19,146 nt of DNA, taken from Limnohabitans sp. GTDB lineage: Bacteria; Pseudomonadota; Gammaproteobacteria; Burkholderiales; Burkholderiaceae_C. Positions 6,831 to 13,670 of the stretch are shown here, in pieces (position 1 is the stretch's first letter; each line of letters starts with the position of its first letter). The notes under the pieces are model-generated. The model worked only from the letters and a program-made list of their open reading frames with translations. It was not told where the DNA came from and made no database searches. Both the position numbers and the translations under genes were made by a program. The stretch spans positions 1 to 19,146 of the forward strand of contig JAHECM010000088.1 in NCBI GenBank assembly GCA_024641725.1, given 5' to 3'.

Positions 6831-7787
6831 ATGAGCAAAACCATCAAAGTCGCCCTGGCGGGCGCAGGTGCCTTCGGCATCAAACACCTGGACGGCATCA
6901 AGAACATTGACGGCGTTGAAGTCGTGTCATTGATCAGCCGCGACATTGAAAAAACCAAAGAAACCGCAGCCAAGTACGGCATTGCCCACGCCACGACCCA
7001 CTTGGAAGAAGCGCTGGCTTTGAAAGAAGTCGATGCCGTGATCTTGTGCACCCCCACCCAGATGCACGCCAGCCAAACCCTGGCTTGCCTGAAAGCGGGC
7101 AAGCATGTGCAAGTCGAGATCCCTTTGTGCGACGTGTACCAACAAGGCCAAGAAGTGTTGAAGCTTCAGCAAGAAACCGGCTTGGTCGCCATGGTGGGCC
7201 ACACCCGGCGCTTCAACCCCAGCCACCAGTGGGTGAACCACAAGATCAAGGCCGGTGAGTTCAACATCCAGCAAATGGATGTGCAGACCTACTTTTTCCG
7301 CCGCACCAACATGAACGCGCTGGGCCAAGCCCGCAGCTGGACCGACCACCTGCTGTGGCACCACGCCGCGCACACGGTGGACCTGTTCGCCTACCAGTGC
7401 GGCAGCCCCATCGTCAAAGCCAACGCCATCCAAGGGCCAATCCACCCGGCGCTGAGCATTGCCATGGACATGAGCATCCAGCTCCAGGCGGCCAACGGGG
7501 CGATCTGCACATTGAGCCTGTCGTTCAACAACGACGGCCCGCTTGGCACCTTCTTTCGCTATATCGGCGACACCGGCACGTATCTGGCCCGCTACGACGA
7601 CCTGTTCAACGGCAAAGACGAGCAAATCGATGTGTCCCAAGTGGCGGTGTCGATGAACGGCATCGAGCTGCAAGACCGCGAGTTCTTTGCCGCGATCCAC
7701 GAAGGCCGCGAGCCCAACTCCAGCATCGCCCAGGTGCTGCCGTGCTACCAAGTGCTGCATGACCTGGAGCAGCAGCTGAACGCTTGA
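6831..7787 (+). CDS. ligC: 4-carboxy-2-hydroxymuconate-6-semialdehyde dehydrogenase (LigC/PmdC)
   Basis: Oxidises the cyclic hemiacetal of the ring-cleavage product to 2-pyrone-4,6-dicarboxylate; cytoplasmic. The 318-residue protein has the GFO/IDH/MocA fold: an N-terminal Rossmann motif GAGAFG (residues 11-16), an SRD motif at the end of the second strand (36-38) that suits NADP, and a C-terminal substrate domain with WHHAAHTVD (176-184). The canonical EKP motif of the family reads E96-I97-P98 here, so the usual lysine is absent, in keeping with a dehydrogenase that does not act on a sugar alcohol. It is the last gene of the operon, 12 nt after ligB with AGAGG before the ATG, and is followed 14 nt later by a strong terminator. 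Confidence 0.94.
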   Translation: MSKTIKVALAGAGAFGIKHLDGIKNIDGVEVVSLISRDIEKTKETAAKYGIAHATTHLEEALALKEVDAVILCTPTQMHASQTLACLKAGKHVQVEIPLCDVYQQGQEVLKLQQETGLVAMVGHTRRFNPSHQWVNHKIKAGEFNIQQMDVQTYFFRRTNMNALGQARSWTDHLLWHHAAHTVDLFAYQCGSPIVKANAIQGPIHPALSIAMDMSIQLQAANGAICTLSLSFNNDGPLGTFFRYIGDTGTYLARYDDLFNGKDEQIDVSQVAVSMNGIELQDREFFAAIHEGREPNSSIAQVLPCYQVLHDLEQQLNA

Positions 7788-7801
7788 TTCTGCAGGCTCA
7801 G

Positions 7802-7839
7802 AAAAAGGCCGCTGCACAGGGATGTGCAGCGGCCTTTTT
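7802..7839. terminator. Strong bidirectional Rho-independent terminator after ligC
   Basis: A perfect 17-bp inverted repeat (7802-7818 and 7823-7839) with a GGGA tetraloop. The arms start with AAAAA and end with TTTTT, so the hairpin works on both strands. It lies 14 nt after the ligC stop and ends the lig operon. Confidence 0.95.
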
Positions 7840-7996
7840 GCTGGGCAATGGTTTTCAGCCCATATCAGGGCAGCCTCGCGTCAGGGCTCGTGTGCAAGCC
7901 CGGGCTTGGCTGTTCGAGCGTTTAAGATGCGTACTCACATTATTTTTGTGGCTGCGCTGGTCAAGAGGCCAACGAGGTTGACAAACACCGCCGCCG

Positions 7997-8773
7997 ATGC
8001 CCATCCAATACGTTCGCAAGCTCACTGGTAAACGCCGCAGCGCGCACGCCAATCGCCAGCTGGGCTTTGTGCTGGCTTTTGTGGCCGGAGCGGCCAATGC
8101 GGGCGGATTTCTCGCGGTCAACCAATACACCTCGCACATGACCGGTATCGTCTCGTCCATGGCCGATCATTTGGCTTTGGGCGAGTTCAGGGCTTACTTG
8201 GCGGGTTTTGGAGCTTTGCTGTCTTTTGTGGTCGGTTCTGCTTGCACGGCCATCTTGGTGAACTTGGCACGGCGGCGGCATTTGCACAGCGAATACGCCT
8301 TGCCGCTCTTGCTGGAGGCCATGCTTTTGCTGGGTTTTGGAGCGTTGGGCGAGCGATTGTCCAAGATCGAGGGCCTGTTTGTCCCGGTCACTGTCATGGT
8401 GTTGAGTTTCATGATGGGTTTGCAAAATGCGCTGGTCACGAAGCTGTCGCACGCTGAAATCCGCACCACGCACATCACGGGTCTGGTCACCGACCTGGGC
8501 ATTGAGCTGGGCAAGGCGCTTTACTGGAACTCTTCGGCACTGCGTCATGAACCTCGAGTCCAAATGAACCGAAGCCGACTGCAGGTGTTGCTGGGATTGG
8601 CGGTGTTTTTCTTTGTCGGTGGCGTGGTTGGCGCGCTGGGCTTCAAGTTGGTGGGTTATCTCGCGACGGTGCCTTTGGCCATTGTGCTGGTGGTGCTTGC
8701 GAGTGTGCCAACGGTGGACGACTTCAGCCACTTCATGCGCGAGCGCTCGAAAACGAGGTCAAGCGACCTCTGA
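7997..8773 (+). CDS. YoaK/DUF1275-family integral membrane protein
   Basis: A 258-residue, highly hydrophobic protein with about six membrane segments. Recognisable DUF1275 (PF06912) features are AFVAGAANAGGFLAVNQYTS near residues 28-47, followed by SHMTG, and the later stretch MMGLQNALVTKLS then RTTHITGLVTDLGIELG (about residues 138-172). The paired TSHMTG and TTHITG motifs suggest an internal duplication. The function of the family is unknown; it is sometimes suspected of transport. The gene stands alone: the lig terminator lies 157 nt upstream and aroE starts 127 nt downstream. No clear ribosome site precedes the chosen ATG, but the protein begins with a short polar N-terminus before the first membrane segment, as usual for the family. 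Confidence 0.82.
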   Translation: MPIQYVRKLTGKRRSAHANRQLGFVLAFVAGAANAGGFLAVNQYTSHMTGIVSSMADHLALGEFRAYLAGFGALLSFVVGSACTAILVNLARRRHLHSEYALPLLLEAMLLLGFGALGERLSKIEGLFVPVTVMVLSFMMGLQNALVTKLSHAEIRTTHITGLVTDLGIELGKALYWNSSALRHEPRVQMNRSRLQVLLGLAVFFFVGGVVGALGFKLVGYLATVPLAIVLVVLASVPTVDDFSHFMRERSKTRSSDL

Positions 8774-8780
8774 ACGTCTG

Positions 8781-8823
8781 GACATGCGCCCTGACCCTGT
8801 CGCATCGCGGGTCGATGTCTTTG
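8781..8823 (+). terminator. Possible weak terminator after the DUF1275 gene
   Basis: Nested complementary arms GACAT (8781) with ATGTC (8815), and GACCC (8793) with GGGTC (8809), are followed by TTTGT. The stem is interrupted and the T tract short, so efficiency is uncertain. It lies just after the stop codon at 8773. Confidence 0.35.
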
Positions 8824-8900
8824 TGCCAAGTCAGTGGCATGCCAACCCGGGCGGCTAAGATCACTGTCTTTGCCCTGTCCGTACTTCCGCCACTTTCCCT

Positions 8901-9746
8901 ATGACAGCCCCCATGACTGACCGCTACGCCGTGATCGGCAACCCCATAGAGCAGAGCAAATCGCCGCTCATTCATACCGCCTTTGCCCAAGTGACCGGGC
9001 AAGACATCGAGTACACCAAGCTGCTGGCCCCATTGGGTGGTTTTGCGCAGGCTGTGGACGCGTTTCGCGCGGCGGGGGGGCGGGGCATGAATGTGACAGC
9101 GCCTTTCAAGCTCGACGCTTGTGCCTACGCCACCGACTTGGCCCCCAGTGCCCAGATGGCTGGGGCGGTCAACGCGATGAAGTTTGACGGTGACAAGGTC
9201 TATGCCGAAAACTTTGACGGTGTCGGCTTGGTCCGCGATGTGGTGACCAACTTGGGCTGCTCCCTGCGGGGGCGCCGGGTCTTGATTTTGGGGGCCGGGG
9301 GGGCCACACGCGGTGCATTGCTGCCCATCTTGGCGCAGGCTCCGGCTGAGGTGCTGATCGTCAACCGAACGCTGGCCAAGGCCCAAGCGTTGGCTGAACT
9401 GGCCCGCCAGCACCAAACAGACGCCGTGCCGGTGCGCGGTGCGGGCTACGCAGATTTGGGCACGCAGTCTTTTGACTTGGTGTTCAACGCCACCTCGGCC
9501 AGCTTGAGCGCCGAGCTGCCGCCGGTGCCCGTCAGCGTGTTTGCTCAGGGCGCACTGGCCTATGAGTTGGCGTATGGCAAGGGGTTGACGCCGTTCCTCA
9601 AGCTGGCGCAGCAAGCGGGTGTGACGCATTTGGCCGACGGCGTGGGCATGCTGGCCGAGCAAGCCGCCGAGGCCTTTGCCTGGTGGCGGGGTGTGCGCCC
9701 GGACACGCAGGGCGTGATCCAGCAATTGACCGTGCCGCTGGTCTGA
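8901..9746 (+). CDS. aroE: Shikimate dehydrogenase, biosynthetic type
   Basis: Reversibly reduces 3-dehydroshikimate to shikimate with NADPH in the aromatic amino acid pathway; cytoplasmic. The 281-residue protein has all standard AroE marks: the substrate serines in SKSP (S19, S21), catalytic K70 in NVTAPFK, D106 in ENFDG, the glycine-rich loop GAGGATRG (131-138), and the NRT motif (155-157) after the second Rossmann strand that binds the NADP phosphate. The start at 8901 has no obvious ribosome site; a second in-frame ATG lies at 8913, four codons on. The gene is flanked by unrelated DUF1275 and the divergently regulated TetR module, so it looks like an independent housekeeping gene. Its paralogue at 13671 differs at key positions. 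Confidence 0.92.
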   Translation: MTAPMTDRYAVIGNPIEQSKSPLIHTAFAQVTGQDIEYTKLLAPLGGFAQAVDAFRAAGGRGMNVTAPFKLDACAYATDLAPSAQMAGAVNAMKFDGDKVYAENFDGVGLVRDVVTNLGCSLRGRRVLILGAGGATRGALLPILAQAPAEVLIVNRTLAKAQALAELARQHQTDAVPVRGAGYADLGTQSFDLVFNATSASLSAELPPVPVSVFAQGALAYELAYGKGLTPFLKLAQQAGVTHLADGVGMLAEQAAEAFAWWRGVRPDTQGVIQQLTVPLV

Positions 9747-9800
9747 GTCACTCAGGGTTTGTCTGGAGGCCAAGTCGGTATTTGAGGGGCTGTATTTCCT

Positions 9801-9831
9801 TATACTGGCTGTATGAACCAGTTAGTACATT
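9801..9831 (+). promoter_or_regulatory. tetR promoter -10 and candidate operator overlapping the start codon
   Basis: TATACT (9801-9806) is a good -10 box; no matching -35 is clear. Transcription would begin near 9813, where the ATG lies, and there is no Shine-Dalgarno sequence, so the mRNA may be leaderless. AACCAGTTAGTACATT at 9816-9831 is nearly identical (15 of 16) to the sequence at 10561-10576 before dctQ, which points to autorepression by the TetR protein. Confidence 0.55.
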
Positions 9832-10505
9832 CTGGGGTGACTGAAACCGAAGAGGCTTGCAGCGCCAAAGAAACCCGCACCAACGACCCGGCCCGCACCA
9901 TGGCGGGCATTTTGGAGGTGGCCACGCACGAGTTCGCCGACAAGGGTCTGGCGGGCGCGCGCATTGACGAGATCGCCGCCGCCACCCGCACCAGCAAGCG
10001 GATGATCTATTACTACTTCGGCAGCAAAGACGGCTTGTACCTGGCCGTGCTCGAAGAGGCTTACCGCCGCATGCGCAGCATCGAGTCTGACTTGCATCTG
10101 GACGACTTGCCGCCCTTGCAAGCCTTGCAACGCTTGGTGGAGTTCACCTACGACCACCACCGTGACAATGAGGACTTCATCCGCCTGGTGATGAGCGAGA
10201 ACATCCACCGGGCCGAGTTTTTGCGGCAAAGCCAGCACATCGAAGCGATGAACGCCCGGGCCATTGACTCTGTGCGCCTGTTGTACGAGCGGGGAGTGGC
10301 CGAGGGCGTTTTCCGTCCTGGCATGGCGCCAGTGGACATCCATGCCGCGATTTCGGCGTTCACCGTCTTCAACGTGGCCAACCGCTACACCTTTGGCGTG
10401 ATTTTTCAGCGACCCGAGGCGAGCGACGGCAAGGCGGCAACGCTGCCTCGCGAGCAAGTGGTGCAGCTGATTCTGCGTTTTGTGGGCTATGCCGATACGG
10501 CATAG
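9813..10505 (+). CDS. TetR-family transcriptional regulator of the TRAP/shikimate module
   Basis: A 230-residue TetR-type repressor. Residues about 28-76 form the DNA-binding domain, with the typical run GILEVATHEFADKGLAGARI, then DEIAAATRTSKRMIYYYFGS KD, including the YYFGSK helix end. The rest is the ligand-binding and dimer domain, of unknown effector. I keep the ATG at 9813: the next candidate (9900) would cut into the first helix. The N-terminal 25 residues are polar and longer than usual, so a slightly later start cannot be excluded. It lies just before the TRAP genes on the same strand, and a 16-bp motif is shared by its own start region and the dctQ promoter, so it most likely represses both itself and the downstream operon until a hydroaromatic or aromatic ligand binds. 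That ligand is inference. Confidence 0.87.
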   Translation: MNQLVHSGVTETEEACSAKETRTNDPARTMAGILEVATHEFADKGLAGARIDEIAAATRTSKRMIYYYFGSKDGLYLAVLEEAYRRMRSIESDLHLDDLPPLQALQRLVEFTYDHHRDNEDFIRLVMSENIHRAEFLRQSQHIEAMNARAIDSVRLLYERGVAEGVFRPGMAPVDIHAAISAFTVFNVANRYTFGVIFQRPEASDGKAATLPREQVVQLILRFVGYADTA

Positions 10506-10527
10506 CAGATAGCCCAGAAAGACCATC

Positions 10528-10576
10528 TTGGATCAGGGAAACTACCAAGTCTTTAAAACTAACCAGTTCGTACATT
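10528..10576 (+). promoter_or_regulatory. Candidate promoter and TetR operator upstream of dctQ
   Basis: TTGGAT (10528-10533) and TTTAAA (10552-10557) form a -35/-10 pair with an 18-nt spacer. Right after them lies AACCAGTTCGTACATT (10561-10576), the second copy of the motif found at the tetR start. A repressor bound there would cover the start of transcription. The spacer from the tetR stop to dctQ is 98 nt. Confidence 0.55.
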
Positions 10577-10603
10577 AAAGCGAACCCATTTCAGGAGTTG
10601 CGT

Positions 10604-11140
10604 GTGGTCCAAAAATTCATCGATGCGTATTGCTGGTTGCTCAACTGGCTGATCGCCGTCAGCCTGGCCGTGATGGTGGTGCTGGTGTTTGGCAACGTGG
10701 TGATGCGTTACGCCTTCAACTCCGGCATCACGCTGTCCGAGGAGTTGTCGCGCTGGTTGTTCATTTGGCTGACCTTCATGGGCGCCATCATCGCGCTCAA
10801 AGAGCACGGCCATTTGGGCACCGACATGTTGGTCGGCAAATTGGGCCCCATGGGCAAAAAGCTGTGCATGGGCATTGCGCAGCTGCTGATGCTGTTCGTC
10901 TGCTGGCTGCTGTTCAGCGGTTCATGGGACCAAGCCAAGATCAACTGGGACACCACCAGTGCAGTGATGGAGGTGTCCATGGCCTGGGTCTATGCGCCGG
11001 GCGTGGTGTTTGCCGTGCTGGGCGGCTTGATCATCTTGACCGAGTTCGTGCGCTTGCTCACAGGGCAAATCCGCGACGAAGACCTGGTCATGATCCAAGA
11101 GTCCGAAGAGTCTGCCCACGGCGAAACCCATAAAGCCTGA
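10604..11140 (+). CDS. TRAP transporter small permease subunit (DctQ type)
   Basis: The small membrane subunit of a tripartite ATP-independent periplasmic transporter, which pairs with the large DctM subunit in the inner membrane. The 178-residue protein has four membrane segments (about residues 13-37, 50-68, 86-108 and 127-148) and the family pattern ELSRWLFIWLTFMGAIIALK between the first and second pairs, followed by EHGHLGTDMLV. The start is a GTG at 10604, with AGGAG at 10593-10597 exactly 6 nt upstream. The in-frame TTG at 10598 would touch the ribosome site, so I reject it. dctM follows after 18 nt. It is the first gene after the TetR-type operator. Confidence 0.9.
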   Translation: MVQKFIDAYCWLLNWLIAVSLAVMVVLVFGNVVMRYAFNSGITLSEELSRWLFIWLTFMGAIIALKEHGHLGTDMLVGKLGPMGKKLCMGIAQLLMLFVCWLLFSGSWDQAKINWDTTSAVMEVSMAWVYAPGVVFAVLGGLIILTEFVRLLTGQIRDEDLVMIQESEESAHGETHKA

Positions 11141-11158
11141 GCGCCCAGGAGAGAAAAA

Positions 11159-12436
11159 ATGACGATTGCTGTGTTTTTGTGTTCCCTGATCGGTGCGATG
11201 GCTTTGGGCATCCCGATCGCGTTTTCTTTGCTGCTGTGCGGTGTCGCTTTGATGTGGCACATGAACATGTTTGACGCGCAAATCCTGGCGCAAAACCTGA
11301 TCGAAGGCTCCAACAGTTTCCCTTTGCTGGCCGTGCCCTTCTTCATGTTGGCCGGTGAAATCATGAACGCGGGCGGTCTGTCGCGCCGCATCGTGAACTT
11401 TGCGATGGCGTGCGTGGGCCACATCAAAGGGGGCTTGGGCTACGTGACCATCATGGCCGCTGTGATCATGGCGGCCCTGTCGGGCTCCGCCGTGGCCGAC
11501 GCGGCGGCCTTGGCGTCGCTGCTCTTGCCCATGATGGTGGCGGCGGGTCACGACAAAGCCCGCTCGGCTGGACTGATCGCCTCGGCCGGCATCATCGCGC
11601 CGGTGATTCCCCCCAGCATTGGCTTTGTGATTTTTGGTGTGGCGGGCAATGTGTCGATCTCCAAACTCTTCATGGCGGGCATCGTGCCGGGCGTCTTGCT
11701 TGGGGCGTCGTTGTGGATCACCTGGTGGTGGCTGGCCCGCCGTGAGGTGGTGACGGTGCCGCCGCGCAAATCGGCGGGCGAAATCGCCAAGGCCCTGCGC
11801 GAAGCCACTTGGGCGCTGGTGTTGCCGGTGATCGTGGTGTTTGGCCTGAAGTTCGGGGTATTCACCCCCACCGAGGCGGCCGTGGTGGCTGCGGCCTATG
11901 CCCTCATCATCTCCACTTTCGTTTACCGTGAGCTGAACTTCAAGTCCCTGATGCCTTTGTTCATGACGGCGGCCAAAACCAGCGCGGTGGTGATGTTTTT
12001 GGTGGCTGCGGCCATGGTCTCAGCCTGGTTGATCACGGTGGCCAACCTGCCTGGTGAGCTGGTGGCTTTGCTGCAACCGATGCTGGACAGCCCCAAATTG
12101 TTGATGCTCTCCATCATGGTCATCACCATGGTGGTGGGCACGGCGCTGGACATGACACCCACCATTTTGCTGTTGACCCCTGTGCTGATGCCGGTGGTGA
12201 AAGCAGCTGGCATTGACCCGGTTTACTTCGGCGTGCTGTTCATCATCAACAACGCGATTGGCTTGATCACGCCGCCCGTGGGCACGGTGCTCAATGCGGT
12301 GGCCGGGGTGGGCAAGGTCAGCATGGACGAGGTCACCCGGGGCGTGATGCCTTTCATGGTGTCGCAGTTCATCATCATGTTCGCCATGGTGGCATTTCCT
12401 GATCTGGTGATGGTGCCGGCCCGCTGGTTCTATTGA
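11159..12436 (+). CDS. TRAP transporter large permease subunit (DctM type)
   Basis: The large, sodium-coupled transport subunit of the TRAP system, inner membrane. The 425-residue length and about 12 membrane helices are normal. Family marks include EGSNSFPLLAVPFFMLAGEI (residues about 50-69), the SGSAVADAAAL segment, IPPSIGFVIFG and the late LITPPVGTVLN near residue 375. The ATG at 11159 follows CAGGAGAG by about 8 nt. It is placed between dctQ and dctP, which is the common gene order. Substrate choice is set mainly by DctP, so nothing more specific can be said from this subunit. Confidence 0.94.
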   Translation: MTIAVFLCSLIGAMALGIPIAFSLLLCGVALMWHMNMFDAQILAQNLIEGSNSFPLLAVPFFMLAGEIMNAGGLSRRIVNFAMACVGHIKGGLGYVTIMAAVIMAALSGSAVADAAALASLLLPMMVAAGHDKARSAGLIASAGIIAPVIPPSIGFVIFGVAGNVSISKLFMAGIVPGVLLGASLWITWWWLARREVVTVPPRKSAGEIAKALREATWALVLPVIVVFGLKFGVFTPTEAAVVAAAYALIISTFVYRELNFKSLMPLFMTAAKTSAVVMFLVAAAMVSAWLITVANLPGELVALLQPMLDSPKLLMLSIMVITMVVGTALDMTPTILLLTPVLMPVVKAAGIDPVYFGVLFIINNAIGLITPPVGTVLNAVAGVGKVSMDEVTRGVMPFMVSQFIIMFAMVAFPDLVMVPARWFY

Positions 12437-12449
12437 TTTTTCTGGCCCT

Positions 12450-12513
12450 GTTGTCTGCCCGGGTACGCCAGACGACAGACCGCTTGCTGCAAGGCGTACG
12501 TCCTTTGTTTTTT
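12450..12513 (+). other. Stem-loops and T-rich tract in the dctM-dctP spacer
   Basis: The 95-nt spacer holds GTTGTCTG (12450-12457) paired with CAGACGAC (12469-12476; one G-T pair), then a small stem AAGG-CCTT around 12491-12504 followed by TTTGTTTTTT. This resembles a weak terminator or attenuator inside the operon. It could separate expression of the abundant binding protein from that of the permeases. This is inferred from sequence only. Confidence 0.4.
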
Positions 12514-12531
12514 AATTTCTGGAGACAACTC

Positions 12532-13563
12532 ATGAAACGTGTGTTCATCAAATCCCTGATCGCGACCGTCGCCTTGGCGGCCATGGGCGTGGCATCGGCG
12601 CAAGACAAAACCATCAAGTTCGCCAACCAAAACTCGGCAGGCCACCCCATCGTGCTGGGCATGGAAAAATTCAAAGAGATCGTCGAGAAAAACTCCGGCG
12701 GCAAGATCAAAGTCAATGTGTACCCCGGTGGCACCTTGGGCAGCGACCAAGCCAACGTGTCGGCCATTCAGGGTGGCACTTTAGAGATGGCGTCCATGAA
12801 CTCCGGCATTTTTGCCGCGCAGGTCAAAGAATTCGCCATTTTTGACTTCCCCTTCATGTTTGGCTCTGGCAAAGAAGCCGATGCCGCCGTGGACGGCCCC
12901 TTTGGCAAGAAACTGCACGCCAAGCTGCAAGACAAAGGCATTGTGGATCTGGCTTATTACGAGCTGGGTTTTCGCCACATCACCAACAGCAAGCGCGCCA
13001 TCAACAAAGTGGACGACCTCGAAGGCCTGAAGCTGCGCGTGATCCCCAACCCGATCAACGTGGACTGGGTCAAGGCTTTGGGGGCCAACCCCACGCCACT
13101 GCCATTTCCTGAGCTGTACGCTGCCCTGGAGCAAAAAGCCGTGGACGGCCAAGAAAACCCAGTGGCCACCATCAACAGCGCCAAGCTGTACGAAGTGCAA
13201 AAACACATGGCGCTGACAGGCCACCAGTACAACCCGCAGTCGGTCATCATCAGCAAAAAATTCTGGGACAAGCTGTCGGCGCCTGAGCAAAAAATCGTGG
13301 CCGACGCGGCCATTGAATCGGCCAAGTTCCAGCGCGAAAAAGCACGCGCCCTGGAAGCCAGCATCATGGACAACCTGAAGAAAAACGGCATGCAAGTGTC
13401 CCAGTTGCCAGAAGCCGAGATGGCCAAGCTGCGCGACAAGATGCGCCCTGTGACCGCCAAGTACGGCGTGACTGTGGGCCAAGATCTGGTCAAAGAACTG
13501 CAAGCTGAAATCGACAAAGTCCGCTCGGCTGCAGCAGCGCCTGCCAAGAAGTCGGGCAAGTAA
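12532..13563 (+). CDS. TRAP transporter substrate-binding protein (DctP type)
   Basis: The periplasmic receptor of the TRAP transporter. The 343-residue protein has a signal peptide (MKRVFIK, hydrophobic core, cleavage after ASA at residue 23) and the DctP fold (PF03480). R169 in GLKLRV sits where the family arginine clamps the substrate carboxylate, and the GQENP motif (206-210) is also typical. The C-terminus is a short Ala/Lys tail. The ATG at 12532 has GGAGA about 8 nt upstream; frames opening earlier lack the signal peptide. The gene lies between dctM and an AroE paralogue plus dehydroshikimate dehydratase, so I infer a hydroaromatic acid (shikimate, quinate or 3-dehydroshikimate) or protocatechuate as ligand. 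The carboxylate nature is expected for the family; the exact substrate is a guess from context. Confidence 0.93.
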   Translation: MKRVFIKSLIATVALAAMGVASAQDKTIKFANQNSAGHPIVLGMEKFKEIVEKNSGGKIKVNVYPGGTLGSDQANVSAIQGGTLEMASMNSGIFAAQVKEFAIFDFPFMFGSGKEADAAVDGPFGKKLHAKLQDKGIVDLAYYELGFRHITNSKRAINKVDDLEGLKLRVIPNPINVDWVKALGANPTPLPFPELYAALEQKAVDGQENPVATINSAKLYEVQKHMALTGHQYNPQSVIISKKFWDKLSAPEQKIVADAAIESAKFQREKARALEASIMDNLKKNGMQVSQLPEAEMAKLRDKMRPVTAKYGVTVGQDLVKELQAEIDKVRSAAAAPAKKSGK

Positions 13564-13575
13564 TGCCCGCCCAAG

Positions 13576-13605
13576 CCCGCCTGGCCGCACGTGTGGCCAG
13601 GCGGG
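13576..13605 (+). other. GC-rich stem-loop after dctP
   Basis: A perfect 11-bp stem (CCCGCCTGGCC at 13576-13586, its complement at 13595-13605) with an 8-nt GCACGTGT loop lies 12 nt after the dctP stop. No T run follows (GTTGATC), so it is a poor intrinsic terminator. It may protect the dctP message or partly reduce read-through to the catabolic genes. Confidence 0.55.
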
Positions 13606-13670
13606 GTTGATCGCCTGCGCTGTCCGATGCTCGGCGCAAGCCCCCATTCGTTTTTGAGAATTTCCAACCC

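Noticed and set aside
4021..6887. Long minus-strand open frames (about 478 and 551 codons) opposite tctC, ligI, ligA and ligB
   Set aside because: They lie exactly antisense to well-recognised genes with intact motifs, have His/Val/Gly-rich composition with no domain I recognise, and are expected as shadows in GC-rich coding DNA.
8838..8849. 12-mer CATGCCAACCCG also present at 18124-18135
   Set aside because: Too short to call a repeat in 19 kb of GC-rich DNA, and the flanks do not match.
9743..9755. CTGAGT-C-ACTCAG palindrome over the aroE stop codon
   Set aside because: The single-base centre cannot form a stable RNA loop and the stem is short; no T run follows. Probably chance.
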